Counted from the first letter of the stretch, positions 24,595 through 35,716 are shown. The stretch: DNA of 64,000 bases from Talinum fruticosum (GCA_021018815.1 JAITYX010000007.1:4093001-4157000); one strand, 5' to 3'. Numbers and translations are program-made. Notes: generated by a model from the sequence alone, not told the origin.

Positions 24595-25331
24595 CATATC
24601 GGTGAGAACTATCCCTTAAAATACCAATAGAGAACTTTTAATCTAAACCATCTATTTTTCATCCGACAAATACAAATGAGCCACGTCATCATCCATCTTC
24701 CCCACCACCATTTGAGCTTTTCATAAGTTCCAGGCTGCCCGAACTCGTCGACAACTATCACGATTTTTAGACCGAAGGCGGCCACTGCCGGCCTTGACGC
24801 CGCAGGAGGAACCCAAGTCGATTCTTCGTCCGCCGGCGAGCCCGAGTGGTGGCCTCCATCGGTCTCGCCAAGCCCATTCATGTCTAGTCCAGTCTCTGTC
24901 CTCCATTGGTTCCACCTTCAAGTCAATTTTTCGGCGGAACGAAAACCCTAAGAAGTAGTAAGAAAATAGAGGCAACATCAAACCTAGTATGGAAAAACTT
25001 GATTTCACCGATGATTATGGCGATTAGATTCGAAAAACCGGCGAGTATGGCGAGTGGCGAATTCACCGGAGCAAGGATCTCGTCGACGGCCGGAAAAATT
25101 CGCGTTGGCTTCACCACCCATTGGTAGTTGTCGGCAAGTATGGCGATTTGGTGGAGAACATGGCAGGCCTTGTTGTGCATAGAAGGGTTAGAGAGAGAAT
25201 GAGAGGCAAGGGGGCTGAATTTGGGGAAGATGAGTGTTAAGTGATGTTGCACGTTATTATCCCTTGGATTACAATTTAAAAGATAAAATTAAGAGTTTTT
25301 AGTTCTTATTATAATTAAGAGTTCTCATTGG
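24595..25331. mobile_element. MITE-like element with TGAGAACT ends between TA microsatellites
   Basis: The left end (CGGTGAGAACTATCCCTTAA) and the right end on the minus strand (CCAATGAGAACTCTTAATTA) form an imperfect inverted repeat of about 50 bp. TA microsatellites lie on both sides (24577-24594 and 25332-25347); the left one is shared with the neighbouring element. The interior (24690-25230) is markedly GC-richer, with overlapping ORFs on both strands that I do not recognise; it may be captured host DNA. Confidence 0.5.
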
Positions 25332-25378
<47 letters not shown>

Positions 25379-25380
25379 GG
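25332..25380. repeat. (TA)n-(GA)n compound microsatellite
   Basis: A TA run passes directly into GA repeats. Confidence 0.9.
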
Positions 25381-26096
25381 GTAAAAACTCTGTACTTGTA
25401 TGCCTATATTTCAAGGGTTACACTAAGCAGGTTCAAGACAGGTTATATAAAAAAATTATTTCAGTGATTTAAGTTTATGATTAAAGGTCTGGAAATTTTT
25501 TTATATATCTTGTAATATATACTGCTCACAAAAATTTTCTTTTATGTATATTAGGATGCTACAAAAATCCTACTAATCTTAACTTGCAGAATAACTTAAT
25601 ACAAGAGTCTATGGAAGTATATTATACTTTTTATTGGGAAAGACTCTCGCACTCTGTTCATGAATTATCTTCATTAATAATTAAAATGACAGAAAAGATT
25701 ATGTGATCAAAAAAATTACAGAAAAGATTTGAACATTGCAACTAACGAGGAATACACTATTATTAGAAACAGGAAAAATCAGTCAGTAAGAAATTGAGGC
25801 TTTTAGAAAAGAAAGAAAATCAAAGAAAAGAGCAATTGAGGCAAAATTTCTACCCTACTTTACTTTGATCTTTGACGGACTTTAATAAAAGACAAAGGAG
25901 AACTATGCCCCAACTTATAAGAGTCCTCTTTTCTTCTGGCATCAAAGTAAGGGAAAATCCCCTACCATTCGTAATAGGCTTTGCTTTTTGTTCCATCTGA
26001 TTTACTTTAATCTCAAAAGGTTATATTACTTCCATTCTTCGCATATATTGGAAGTGTTATATTTGAATAAGCGTATAAATACTAAATATTTCATTT
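25381..26096. other. AT-rich intergenic DNA, nothing recognised
   Basis: No ORF or element ends of note; this is the left flank of the tandem duplication and the LINE nest. Confidence 0.6.
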
Positions 26097-26750
26097 TATA
26101 CGGAAGAATTTACAGATTAATTTTAAAATTTTTTTGAGTCTAACACAACGTCATATCCAATACTTGAAACATCAACATGAAAATATCAAATGTAAATAAC
26201 ATAAAATAGATAAAGATACTAACAGTAAATATGTTCTAAATTTCTATAACTTTCTTGTGTTGCATATGAAATAGAATAAAACAAAAATATTTTTATTCTT
26301 ATCGTTAGAGGATATTATGATACCTATTCTGAGGTCTTCAATAACGAGCTTACTTTTTTGTTAATACAATAGTGAACACGAAATTCATAATCTGGGCATA
26401 GTTGTTCAAATGACACACAAAAACTGAAAAATTACACATCACCAGATAAATCAAATTTAAGACTGAGTGCACTAGAAGTTTTAGTGTTAATGTCTAAATT
26501 AACATCTTCTTTCTCCAACCCATTTTATCTTCCTTTTTTAAAATTATTTTTATCCCAAAATAATCTTCTAATTAATCATTAAATGCACAGTTGACCAATA
26601 ATTTTGCATCTTTTTTTTAAAGAATTATTCTTCTATTGGCTAATATTTGATATTTTTAAAAATACATTTTTGGTATTTAGAAAAATAAATGTAAGACGGA
26701 AGGAGTAATTAACAAAAGTACCATAAACAAAAACTAATAATTATAATAAC

Positions 26751-26767
26751 TTATACTAGTGACAATT
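26751..26767. repeat. Left 17-bp target-site duplication of the LINE
   Basis: TTATACTAGTGACAATT lies directly before the poly-T (minus-strand poly-A) of the LINE and is repeated without mismatch at 60861-60877. Confidence 0.85.
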
Positions 26768-26989
26768 TTTTTTTGAAAAAGGAAACGAAGCTATACTAAA
26801 AGGCACCGAGCTTGAGAAAGTTCAACATACAACAATCACGAGAACAACAATAACATTAGTGATAACACCAGGAGCAAAAAAAGCATACAGGCAAAAGCTT
26901 GGGGGAAAAATGAAAGGTCGAAACCCAAAGGCCATAAAAAACAGTGGGAAGGGAGATCAAGTCCTACTTGAACTAGCAACCAAGTGATT

Positions 26990-27478
26990 CTATTTGTCCA
27001 TCATTTCCTGGCTGATTTGGATTGTCCTCTCGTCAACCTGAATAATTGATCTAACCTGCAGAGGAGGAAGAGTGTGGAGTTTGACAGGTTCCAATTGATC
27101 TTTTCTGGTAACGGCGAGAGCAGCACGTGACAAGATTAACCGCCCGAGTGCATGATTAATCATCACCTTCCATTTCCTTTTAATAAGTTCCTGGACTTGT
27201 CCGATAACATAGTCAATGGGCTCGGAGCTGTTGACCTCCCAGTTCCTTTTGATACACTTTATCACACCATCCTCTAAGTTAGTCTCCATCTTGAGAATGT
27301 TGTAGTCCCACACTTTACGAGAGGGTTTCCTTCATCACCTCAAGGATTGCCATATTCTTATCTTCGTAATGAAACACCACCATGCACCCTAGGAACCAAA
27401 TGTGGCTTGCAGCTTCGATTACTCCTCCAGCGATGAACTTGTTTCTAGCATCATCTCCGAACAAACCAAAGTTGACCC
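26990..27478 (-). pseudogene. LINE RNase H-like domain, copy A (3' part)
   Basis: On the minus strand, from the hAT junction, translation gives VNFGLFGDDARNKFIAGGVI, then ASHIWFLGC, typical of the RVT_3 RNase H fold after the KVNFDG motif; the expected catalytic Asp is Gly. A frameshift follows near 27310. The downstream frame continues for 107 codons (27313-26990) with the helical region ending QISQEMMDK. Its first residues lie beyond the hAT, near 30971. It is a dead 3' end of the LINE ORF2. Confidence 0.7.
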
Positions 27479-27825
27479 CAGTGGCGGACCCAGGAATTTA
27501 TGGAAGGGGGATCAAAATAAACTAAATAATAGTGTACACAAGTGAAAATTTCGGCGAGTTTCCTCCGTAATATGGCTAATCCCATAGGTTTAAAGCCTTA
27601 ACCCTACACAAAACACATTTATAAACTCAACGAGCCACACGCTCGGAGTATCAACAATACAAGTTCAAGAAGCCACATGGTCGAGTATTCACATAGGTCT
27701 TTTATATTCATAAACCTAAGTTCACATACAACCGATCTTTACAAACATCTTTACAAATACAAAAATTAACATCTATTTTGAAAATTAATATTACATAAAG
27801 ATAATATTACATCTAATGTAATATT

Positions 27826-30285
27826 CCTCGTCGAGTCCTCATATTTTGAAAGCGCTCCATGATGTCATCAGTAGATAGACTTTCAAACAAATCATCCTCA
27901 AAGTAAGTAATAACAAGTATCATTCAAAAACTCATCCGATATCCGATTGCGTAAGTTGGTCTTGATATACTTCATCAAAGAAAAACTCTTTCACTGTTGT
28001 CTGTAGAAACAGGCAAAATCAATGCCAATTTTAAAAGCAAGTGTACATGGGGAAAACTCATATGCTTCTTGGTTTTAATCATCCTTGTCGACAGTTCACC
28101 AAGTCCATTCAAGTTAGAGAATCTCTCATCATCAAGTACATTTTCAATGAAAGTATCCAATTCACTATTAAGGGCCTCAATGCCTAATTCATCAAAATCA
28201 TCCGGATACAACCGAACCATTTTGAGTATCTTGTTCTTGTCAAAGTTGGAGAAAGAGTCAACATGATTCAAACAAGCCAAACCAAGAAGCAACTCGGTGC
28301 TTGCTTACGTAAAGCGACTATTGAGTTCTAGCATTTGCATATCAAGAATTGAATAGAACACATCAACACGATAATAATGTTCATTTGTCACGGAAGAAAC
28401 TCTACGTTTTGACTTTCCCCGAGCACGAAGAGGAGCGAAATCATGCATGTTAGGAATCTCAATATCATGCTTACACACAAAATGAACTAACATCATCTAT
28501 CAAAGAGTCACATCCTTGATCCCTTGCACGTTGCAATTGTTTCTTAGCTGTGTTAAGAAGTGATATTGCATTAATAATGTCTTGATCCCTTCTTTGCAGA
28601 GTTTGACTCAATGCATTAGTAATGCCTAACATCAATTTCATTAGATGTAATAAAAAGGCAAAGTCATATGTCCGAATACCATTCAAAACAGACTTGACCT
28701 TTAACTTGATCTTGTGGTTCGGTTCTATAAGTCGCAAGAGCATCAAGCACATCAACAATTGGAGCAAACATGACAATAAGATTCATGAATGTTTTATAAT
28801 GAGTGCCCTAACCGAGTGTTGCTAGGTCTTTGAAGTCCAACTTCTTGATTCAAACCCTTTCCGATCTGAACCTCCTCCATTCGCAATGCTTTTTCAACTT
28901 TCTCAGATTGTTTCAATCGATATTCATCTCTAAGCTTATAAGAGCCTCCAACCATATTCGAGTCAAATTAACTAAATCAAGAAACCTTTCAATATCAACA
29001 TGTTTATGAGCAACTGCAACAAGAGTCAATTGAAGTTGATGAGTAAAACAATGAACATAATGTGCCGATGGATTTTCTTACTCGAATCAAACTTCTAAGT
29101 CCATTGATGTGACCTCTCATATTACTAGCCCCCTCATACCCTTGTCCTCGTATTCGTGATGGGCTTAAGGATAATTAACCAAGCACGTAATAAATTTCTT
29201 CTTGCAATGATACAATAGTAGTACTAGTGACATGGACAAGACTAACCAACTGTTCCATGACAAACCCCATTTTGTCAACATATCTCAAAATAATAGCCAT
29301 TTGTTGCTTACAAGAAACATCACGGGATTCATCAGCTAATACGGAAAAATATCCATCCCCAATTTCTTGAACAAGTAGCATTAATAGTTTCCCTTGAACA
29401 AGCACTTGCAATATCTTACTTGGATTTTTGGGGAATACATTATACAATTTCCAGGAGCATTCTTCAAAATAACATTTCCAACTTTGTCGTTCTTTTCCCC
29501 GTGAAACTTTAAAATAGTTCTAAATAGTCCTTTCCTTCTTGAAAATTCGCTCTTATCATGACCTCGGAAAGGCAAACCTTCGGACAATAGAATCCTTGAC
29601 ACATCAATCGAAGCATTTAAACGAGTCCAATACTCGGCTTTAGCTTTTTCGGATCGTTTATCCAATGCGGTTTGTATGGATTGTCTTTGCATCATTAGGT
29701 CTTCACATCGTTTAACACATTTATTATGCGTACTATTCACCCCACCAACGTTCCTATGGAATCTATCTGTCTTATTCCAACTTGAAAATCCTTTACTTGT
29801 GAACGCATCCCCCCAAAATGGGTCATTTCATCATTTTTAAACAAATAACAACACAAGCAAAATGCAACATCTTCCTTTATGCTATATTCTAACCAATTAC
29901 TATTTAAACCATACCAGGAGACATTAAATCTACGCATATATCTAGACATTAATGTTTGAGGGAAAGTATGATTTCGGGGTTGAAAGGGACCTTTTTGGAG
30001 ATATGCTCTTCTTACCTCATCTTGTTCATCAGGATGATATTGTGACATTGGTTTTCTTGCTCCCGGATCGGATGGAAGTGCATTGACATCAACTCGACTT
30101 CTCCCAACAGAAGAGGGATTGTCATTTATATCACACGTTGTAGGGGAGGGATTGTCATTTGCATCACAAGTTGTAGGGGAAGGATTTATATTTGCATCAC
30201 CTTCTTCATTCAATGGTGAATTTTCAGATTTCGAACTTGAAGGAATGGAGGGTTCCGTAGCTATCTTTTTGAAATATCTAAGCAT
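27826..30285 (-). pseudogene. hAT transposase (TTF-type zinc finger, DUF4371, hAT C-terminal dimerisation)
   Basis: The family moves hAT elements by cut-and-paste. ATG at 30285-30283 opens MLRYFKK, then a Ser/Pro/Asp-rich region with three repeated DANDNPSPTTC-like units. Next is the TTF-like zinc finger (PFQPRNHTFPQ to DVAFCLCCYLF, about residues 95-150). A shift near 29740 leads into DUF4371 (GLFRTILKFHGEKNDKVGN). Around 29330, GDGYFSVLADESRDVSCKQQ carries the first catalytic Asp, and RIRGQGYEGASNMRG near 29150 the GQGYDGASNM signature. The C terminus has LPVSTDNSERVF (about 27975-28010), the hAT dimerisation motif, and ends in FQNMRTRRGILH near 27826. At least four frameshifts or stops make it non-functional. 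Confidence 0.85.
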
Positions 30286-30294
30286 TTTGGCGAC

Positions 30295-30421
30295 CTATAA
30301 TAAAAATTAAACAACAAAAATCAAACCTCTACCGTGAAATTGAAGAAATTAAATTTAATATCACACAAATTATAACTTAAATTGAATTGAAATTGAAAAA
30401 TTTTAAAGTTGTGAACTTACA
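30295..30421 (-). other. Predicted 5'-UTR intron of the hAT transposase gene
   Basis: On the minus strand a donor GTAAGTTC (from 30421) and an acceptor TTATTATAG (to about 30296) bracket ~127 bp just upstream of the ATG at 30285. The exon upstream (30422-30750) is GC-rich leader. The splice is inferred from sequence only. Confidence 0.45.
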
Positions 30422-30750
30422 GATTTGGGAATGAAAGAGAGAGTGTGGTGCGGGAGAGGAGAGGAGGCGAGTGGCGGACCCACCGGCGACCGGGCTGGCG
30501 GTTAGCAGTGGCGGTGGAAGGCGGTGTGCTCGCAATCGTTTAGGGCTCCGGCCGTGGTTGTTGGCTGGGAGAGAGAGAGAGAGTGTGTGGGAGAAGGAGG
30601 GCTCCGGGCCTTCGGCTGGGCTAGGCAGGCAGCAGCAGTGCAGCATGGCGGCGGACGGCGGTGGTGGTCGGTCCGGTGGTGGGGGCAAAGCGAGCAGCGG
30701 CACTACTAGGGCGGAGTCGCGGGCAAGCTCCTGGCTAAGTTAACGAAGGA
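30422..30750 (-). promoter_or_regulatory. GC-rich leader/promoter region of the hAT element
   Basis: A strongly GC-rich block in otherwise AT-rich DNA, with CGGCGG and GAGAGA runs, lying between the element's 5' end and the predicted 5'-UTR intron. The ORFs on both strands over it are likely chance products of composition. Confidence 0.4.
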
Positions 30751-30795
30751 AAATAGTGAATGAAAGGAAGAAATTAAATTTTGAAAAAAAAAAGT

Positions 30796-30868
30796 GAGAT
30801 TGCTTGCATTAGGGTTTGAACCGCAGACCTCATGTTTGACAATTAAGAGTCTCACCATCTCAGCCAGT
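30796..30868 (-). ncRNA. tRNA-derived sequence (decayed, SINE- or tRNA-like)
   Basis: On the minus strand TGGCTGAGATGG resembles the Pol III A box and, about 40 bp on, GGTTCAAACCC resembles the B box. A run of T lies ~20 bp downstream, as at a Pol III terminator. The arms no longer pair well, so it is not a working tRNA; either a captured tRNA copy or a SINE head inside the hAT terminal region. Confidence 0.35.
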
Positions 30869-31834
30869 TTTGTTTTCAATTTAATTTCTGTTCTATAAAA
30901 CATTTATTTTTTTTGAGAGAGGGGTCGGTTGACCCCACCGACTCCCGGTGGGTTTGCCATTGGTTGACCTTCAAGTGAGCTGTCTCTAGGGGTTTTCATA
31001 TCATTGCTACATTATTTTTAAGGAAATTGGGTACTTGCACACTCCATATAACATTAGCTTGAGCAAGATCATAAGTTATACGGTTCCAAAAGCTATAAGT
31101 GTTTTGGTGAGTGTCATTAAAAATAATATTATTTTGTAAATCCACAAGTGCCAGCAAATAATCATATACAAAAGAATTTACAGGCTAATCTTGAAAAGTT
31201 TTCGAGTCTAACACAACATCATATCGAATACTTGAAATATCAACATGAAAATGGTCGAGTATAAGTAACATAGAATAGATAGAGATACTAGCATTAAACG
31301 TATTCTGAATTTCTAAAACTTTCTTGTGGTGCATATGAAAAAGAATAAAACAAAGATATGTTTATTCTTATTATTAGAGTATGTTATGATACGTATTCTT
31401 AGGTCTTCAATAACGAGCTTACTTTTTGGTTAATACCATTATTAGCATAGAATTCATAATCTAGGCATGGTTGCTCAAATGACACGTAAAAACTAACAAA
31501 TTACAAGTCACAAGAGAAATCAAATTTAAAACCGAGTGCATTAGAAGTTTTAGTGTTAATGTCTAAATTAACACCTCCTCTCTCCAACCCAATTTATCTT
31601 CCTTTTTAAAAATTATTTTTATCCCAAAATAATCTTCTAATTAATCATTAAATACACAGTTGACCAATGATTTTGAATCGCTTTTTTCAAAATTATTCTT
31701 CTATTGGCTAATATTTGATAATTTTAAAAAGTATATTTTTGTATTAGAAAGATAAATATAGGACGGAAGGAGTAATTAATAAAAGTACCATAAACAAAAA
31801 CTAATAATTATGATAACCTACACTAGTGACAATT

Positions 31835-32490
31835 TTTTTTTGGAATAGAAACGAAGCTATATTAAAGGGCACAGAGCATGAGAAAGTTCAACATACAGCA
31901 ATCACAGGAACAACGATAACATCAATCATAACACCAGGAGCAAAACAAAGCATACAAATGAAAGCTTGGGGGAAAACAAAAGGTCGAAACCTAGAGGCTA
32001 TAAAAAAACGGTGGGAAGGGAGATAAAGTCCTGCTTTGAGCTAGCCATCAAGTGATCCCATTTGTCCATCATTTCCCAGCTGATTGGGAGATCCCTCTCG
32101 TCAGCTTGAATAATCCAGTTAACCTGTGAGGAGGAAGAGTCTGGAGTGTGACAAGTTCCAATTTATCTTTGTTGGTGATGGCAAGAGCAGCCGTGACAAG
32201 ATTAACCGTCCTGAATGCATGATTAATCGTCACATCTCATTTCGTTTTAATAAGTTCCACGACTTATCTGATAACATAGTCAATGGGTTCAGTTTAGTTT
32301 TGAGCATTGCAAATATGTCCAATAACATATTCTTATCTTCAGAATAAACCACCACCGTGCACCCTAGGAACCAAATGTGGCTTGCAGTTTTGATCACTCC
32401 TGCAACGATAAATGGGTTTCTAACATCATCTTTGAACATGCCAAAGTTGACCTTTAAGTGAGCTATCTCCGGGGGTTTCCATATCACTGT
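31835..32490 (-). pseudogene. LINE RNase H-like domain, copy B
   Basis: From about 32487 on the minus strand one reads IWKPPEIAHLKVNFGMF, the W-PP-G-KVNFDG entry of the plant LINE RNase H, then VIKTASHIWFLGC and a YSEDKNMLL helix. The catalytic Asp of KVNFDG is replaced, as in copy A. It continues, out of frame, to a short poly-A (poly-T at about 31832-31841). This copy retains the intact hAT target GTTGACCT at the KVN codons. Confidence 0.75.
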
Positions 32491-32649
32491 TGTAGTGTTT
32501 TTAAGGAAATCAGGTCATCACACTCCATAGAACATTAGCTTGAGCAAGATCATAAGTTATACAGTTCCAAAAGCAATGAGTGTTTTGGTGAGTGTAATAA
32601 AAAATAATATTGTTTATGTAAATCCACAAGTACTAGCAAATAATCATAA

Positions 32650-33195
32650 ACTTCCTGCTCCAACTTAAGTCTTTTTTGTTGAGGTTAATCCATTCATACC
32701 AATTAACTTTAAAAAGAATGCATTTAGGAAATGGTTTGTAGGTGGGAGGAACTTACACCAAGTTGCTGCAGTGAGAGGGCAGTCACGAAAAAGGTGGAGG
32801 TGATCTTCAAAGTTAAGGTTGCAGGTATTACAAGTAGGGTTAACATTGGTGATCCAGTTGCTTAGGCGAAAAGCCACTGGTAGACCTTCGTGAGTAGCAC
32901 ATCAAATTAGAAATTTCATTTTCTCTTGAACCTTATTCTTCCAAATTCTTTTCCATTTAAATTTTTTTTATTCCAGTTTGAGCAATTATGGTTGAACCAA
33001 TAGAGGGAGCTAGCAGAAAATCTACCATTAATATTAAGACTCCAAATGGGTTTGTCATCTCTGGAGTTGGATGAGGGAAGCTTAGTATTAATAATTTGAG
33101 AGATAATTACCTGAGGAACCTACTTGCTCATCATATTAGTATTGGATCTACCACTTTTATGTTTTTGGCCACACGCCAGTGTTTAGTGTAAGTTG
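32650..33195 (-). pseudogene. LINE reverse-transcriptase zinc-binding domain (zf-RVT)
   Basis: On the minus strand: DDKPIWSLNINGRFSASSLY (around 33050), FKWKRIWKNKVQEKMKFLI (around 32950), a stop, then CATHEGLPVAFRLSNWI and the zinc-binding CNTCNLNFEDHLHLFRDC (around 32780). These are the ordered hallmarks of plant LINE zf-RVT: the W-NG-FS repeat, the W--IW linker and C-x2-C-x6-H-x4-C. It joins directly to copy B of the RNase H. Its upstream end (about 33195) is the inversion junction. Confidence 0.85.
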
Positions 33196-33203
33196 GTATC
33201 TTG

Positions 33204-33208
<5 letters not shown>

Positions 33209-33262
<54 letters not shown>
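33209..33262. repeat. (AC)n microsatellite at the LINE inversion junction
   Basis: About 27 AC units lie exactly between the minus-strand and plus-strand LINE halves. Confidence 0.95.
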
Positions 33263-33263
<1 letters not shown>

Positions 33264-33330
33264 AGAGACAATGAACCTAATCACTTATCAGAGAAGGAGA
33301 AAACTCCCCTACAAAATCAAAGCCAAATGA

Positions 33331-34040
33331 TGATCCCACTTGTGAGTTCTAAGATTATTGTTTGGAACATCCACCTTAGTTCTGTTGAGAACACTTTTGT
33401 GTTTATAATGGATCTTTTTTCAAACATAACCCGACTGTTCTGGTCCATCTAGAAACTTACCCTTTTGATGACTACTCTTACAAGATCTACACGAAATTCA
33501 GTTTTGAGCATTACAAATATGTTCAACCCTCTGATTGTAAAGGAGGTATTTGTCTTTTTTGGAAAGCCCTGGTCGTTGTTATTGACTTTATTTCCACCCA
33601 TCCCAGCTTCTTTCACAGTTTCATCAAGTTTCACCCTAATGAGCCTAAAATCCTTTTCACTGCCATCCATGCTCCAAGCTTCTCTAACGCTAGGGACGCC
33701 TACTGGATAGACCTATCGGTCGATCCTCCCCTGAGCCAACAGCCTTGGATGACTTTGGGTGATTTTAACACCGTCACTACCCCTGAGGAAAAACTCGGAG
33801 GTAATATTTTTAGTCCTTCCAAAGTTGCTCATTTTATTAATTGGCAAATGCTTATGGTTTAATTGATAATGGGTTGTGGTCCGGGTTTCACTTGGACGAA
33901 CTGTCATTGAGGAAATAAAAGAATCCAATAGAGAATGGATAGGCCTTTACTCAACATTACTTGACTTCAGATTTACCCAAAGAACAAGGTAACTCACCTA
34001 CCTAGAGTGGTCTATAATCATTGCGCAATTTTGGTTGGAA
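33331..34040 (+). pseudogene. LINE endonuclease domain (AP-endonuclease-like)
   Basis: It would nick target DNA to start target-primed reverse transcription. KIIVWNIHLSSVENTFV (33351 on) matches the WNIRG start. After a frameshift come CKGGICLFW (33537 on), KILFTAIHAPS, and PWMTLGDFNTVTTPEEKLGG (33742 on) with the conserved GDFN. A further frameshift leads to THLPRVVYNHCAILV (about 33996), where the usual SDH catalytic motif is altered. Upstream coding sequence is cut at the inversion junction near 33265. Confidence 0.8.
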
Positions 34041-34049
34041 CTAACCCTA

Positions 34050-35171
34050 ATTGTAATTTTTGCAAAGCTCCTTTAAGAACCATTATTGCTTGGTACTACC
34101 ACCCTCATTTTGATAGTTTCTTTCGGTCAATTTGGAATGGAAATAATCTTTTTGATAACATTGATTGGACTCTAAGATCTTTGGTAATATCAATTTCCAT
34201 AAAAACAGAACATTGTGTAGGCTAAATGATATCCAAAAGGATCTCACCACCAAGATTTTGCCATTCTTCATTAGGCAAAAGAGAGATCTCATGGATCATT
34301 ATAACTTGCTTCTCAAAATGGAAAAGAGTATCTGGGTACAAAAAGCTAGAATTAATAATATGCTTTTCAAAGATCTTAATACTAAATATTTTCATATGAT
34401 AACTAAAGTGAGAAACAAAAAAAAAGGATTTTTACCCTTAAAAATGAGAATAGGGATTTGGATTACTAATTCTGGTGAGGTTAAGTTATTGGTTGATAAC
34501 TTCACGGATCTTTTTAAGACCATCAAGTGTAAAGTTGAGCTTAGGAGCCACCCCACCACCAAAAACCTTATTGTTAACATTGATTCTGTTGATCTTGAGA
34601 AAATAATAAAAAGCCTGTTCCAAATTAACAACTTCAAAACCCCTGGACCGGATGGAATACATGCTTTATCCTTTAAGAAATTTTAGGATGTTCTCAACTC
34701 TAACATCAGGGATCTAATCCTTAATGCAATTGCTTACTTTGACTCAATTGCATCTTTCAACCAAACCACCATCTGCGTAATTCCTAAAAATGAATGTGTG
34801 GTTGACTTTAGACCTATTGGCCTCTGCAATGTTACATATAAGATCTTGACCAAAGTAATTGTTAATAGGTTGAAAGAGATTATTCCTAAGCTCCTTAGCC
34901 CATCCTAGTCTAGCTTTGTACCAGGTTGTAATATTACCGATAATATTTTAGTGGTCAAAGAGCTAGCTCATTTTATCAATTGTAGGGCTCAAAAAGCTCA
35001 ACACTTTGTGCTGAAACTGGACCTTTCCAATGATTGGGTGGGGTTTCATCCATGATACCCTCATTTACTTTAAGTTTCATGAGGACTTAATTAAAGTCAT
35101 TATGGGATGCATAACTATGGTTTCTATAAATATCCTGTGGAATGGGAAATGTGGGCCCTATTTCAACCCTT
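34050..35171 (+). pseudogene. LINE reverse transcriptase, 5' part, cut by CACTA2
   Basis: The 173-codon stretch 34165-34686 holds the endonuclease-RT linker (WVQKARINNMLFKDLNTKYF) and the RT entry NNFKTPGPDGIHALSF. After a stop it continues with DFRPIGLCNVTYKILTKVI (34808 on), a stop at 34907, SFVPGCNITDNILV, and motif A as VLKLDLSNDW with the YD pair lost to a frameshift. The sequence breaks at 35171 after ALFQPF in the passage just before motif B. The missing part resumes at 59923. Confidence 0.85.
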
Positions 35172-35199
35172 CACTACTACAAATATGACTTTTTATTAC

Positions 35200-35430
35200 A
35201 AGCCTTTTACAACTGTTGAAAACAACAACTGCAGTAAAAAATGAGGCGGTGACACTTTTGTAAATAACCGTTCTTTTACACCTATTATTGCAGTTCTTTC
35301 ATTGAACAACAGTTCTTTAATCGAACCATAGCAATAGGTCAATATATCAACTTTTTACTACGGTTCCGTGAAAAGCCGTAGTAATAGGTACTCTATTATT
35401 ACGGTTCTTTTATTGAACTGTAAAAAAAAG
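35200..35430. repeat. Left subterminal repeats of CACTA2
   Basis: Several copies and inverted copies of TACTACGGTT/AACCGTAGTA with TTCTTTCATTGAAC between them. In CACTA elements such subterminal repeats bind the element's DNA-binding transposase. CACTA1 carries related repeats. Confidence 0.7.
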
Positions 35431-35446
35431 TCTATACTCTAATGAC

Positions 35447-35716
35447 ATGAGCAGACTCGCTGTCCACCTTCACTCTCTGGTCTCTAGTCTCACTCTCACT
35501 CTCACTCCCCACTCTTACTCTTGTCTTACTTACTCTCTTCTCGCCGTCTTTGCCGCTCTAGGGTTTCCTCACCATCGTCGCTGCCATCCACTAGCGGTCA
35601 GCGTGGCTGTGTTGCTCCATCTCGCCTCTTGCTCTCGTTGTTGCCGTTGTTGTGTTGCTCCCTCTCGCCACTCTCTCACTCTCGCCACTCGCTCACTCTC
35701 CCCATTGTCGCTGCCG
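35447..35716 (+). other. Pyrimidine-rich untranslated leader of CACTA2
   Basis: A CT-rich stretch with CTAGGGTTTCC and (CT)n blocks, ending at a good donor (CCG/GTAAGC, 35717). Plant CACTA genes often begin with a non-coding first exon just inside the subterminal repeats. The Ser/Leu/Arg-rich ORFs here are probably not translated. Confidence 0.5.

Larger units (their letters stand above)
27479..30962 (-). mobile_element. hAT element with ZMYM1-like transposase
   Basis: The ends are CAGTGGCGGACCCAG on the left and, from the right on the minus strand, CAATGGCAAACCCAC, an hAT-type inverted repeat. The flanking octamers are GTTGACCC (27471-27478) and GTTGACCT (30963-30970), an 8-bp target duplication with one change. 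The uninterrupted site GTTGACCT exists in copy B at 32446-32453, so the insertion can be read directly. The element is 3.48 kb and carries one broken transposase gene on the minus strand. Confidence 0.9.
26097..32650. repeat. Tandem duplication of a LINE 3' end plus flank (copies A and B)
   Basis: Copy A (26097-31166, with an hAT inside) and copy B (31167-32650) align in the same order throughout. Copy A starts TATACGGAAGAATTTACAG and copy B TATACAAAAGAATTTACAG. Both run through ~650 bp of pre-LINE flank, the LINE poly-A (as T on this strand), the RNase H region and ACAAGT-C-AGCAAATAATCATA. Without the hAT, copy A is about 1.58 kb and copy B about 1.49 kb; B lacks a stretch matching 27240-27350. 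Only copy B continues into the rest of the LINE (32650-33190), so the duplication came after the LINE insertion. Confidence 0.85.

Noticed and set aside
30471..30743. GC-rich plus-strand ORF resembling a small Gly-rich protein
   Set aside because: It lies antisense over the hAT leader; its composition alone explains the open frame.
32999..33265. Two separate LINEs in opposite orientation as an alternative to twin priming
   Set aside because: Only one pair of target duplications is seen, it matches perfectly across both halves, and neither half has its own second poly-A or flanking repeat at the junction.
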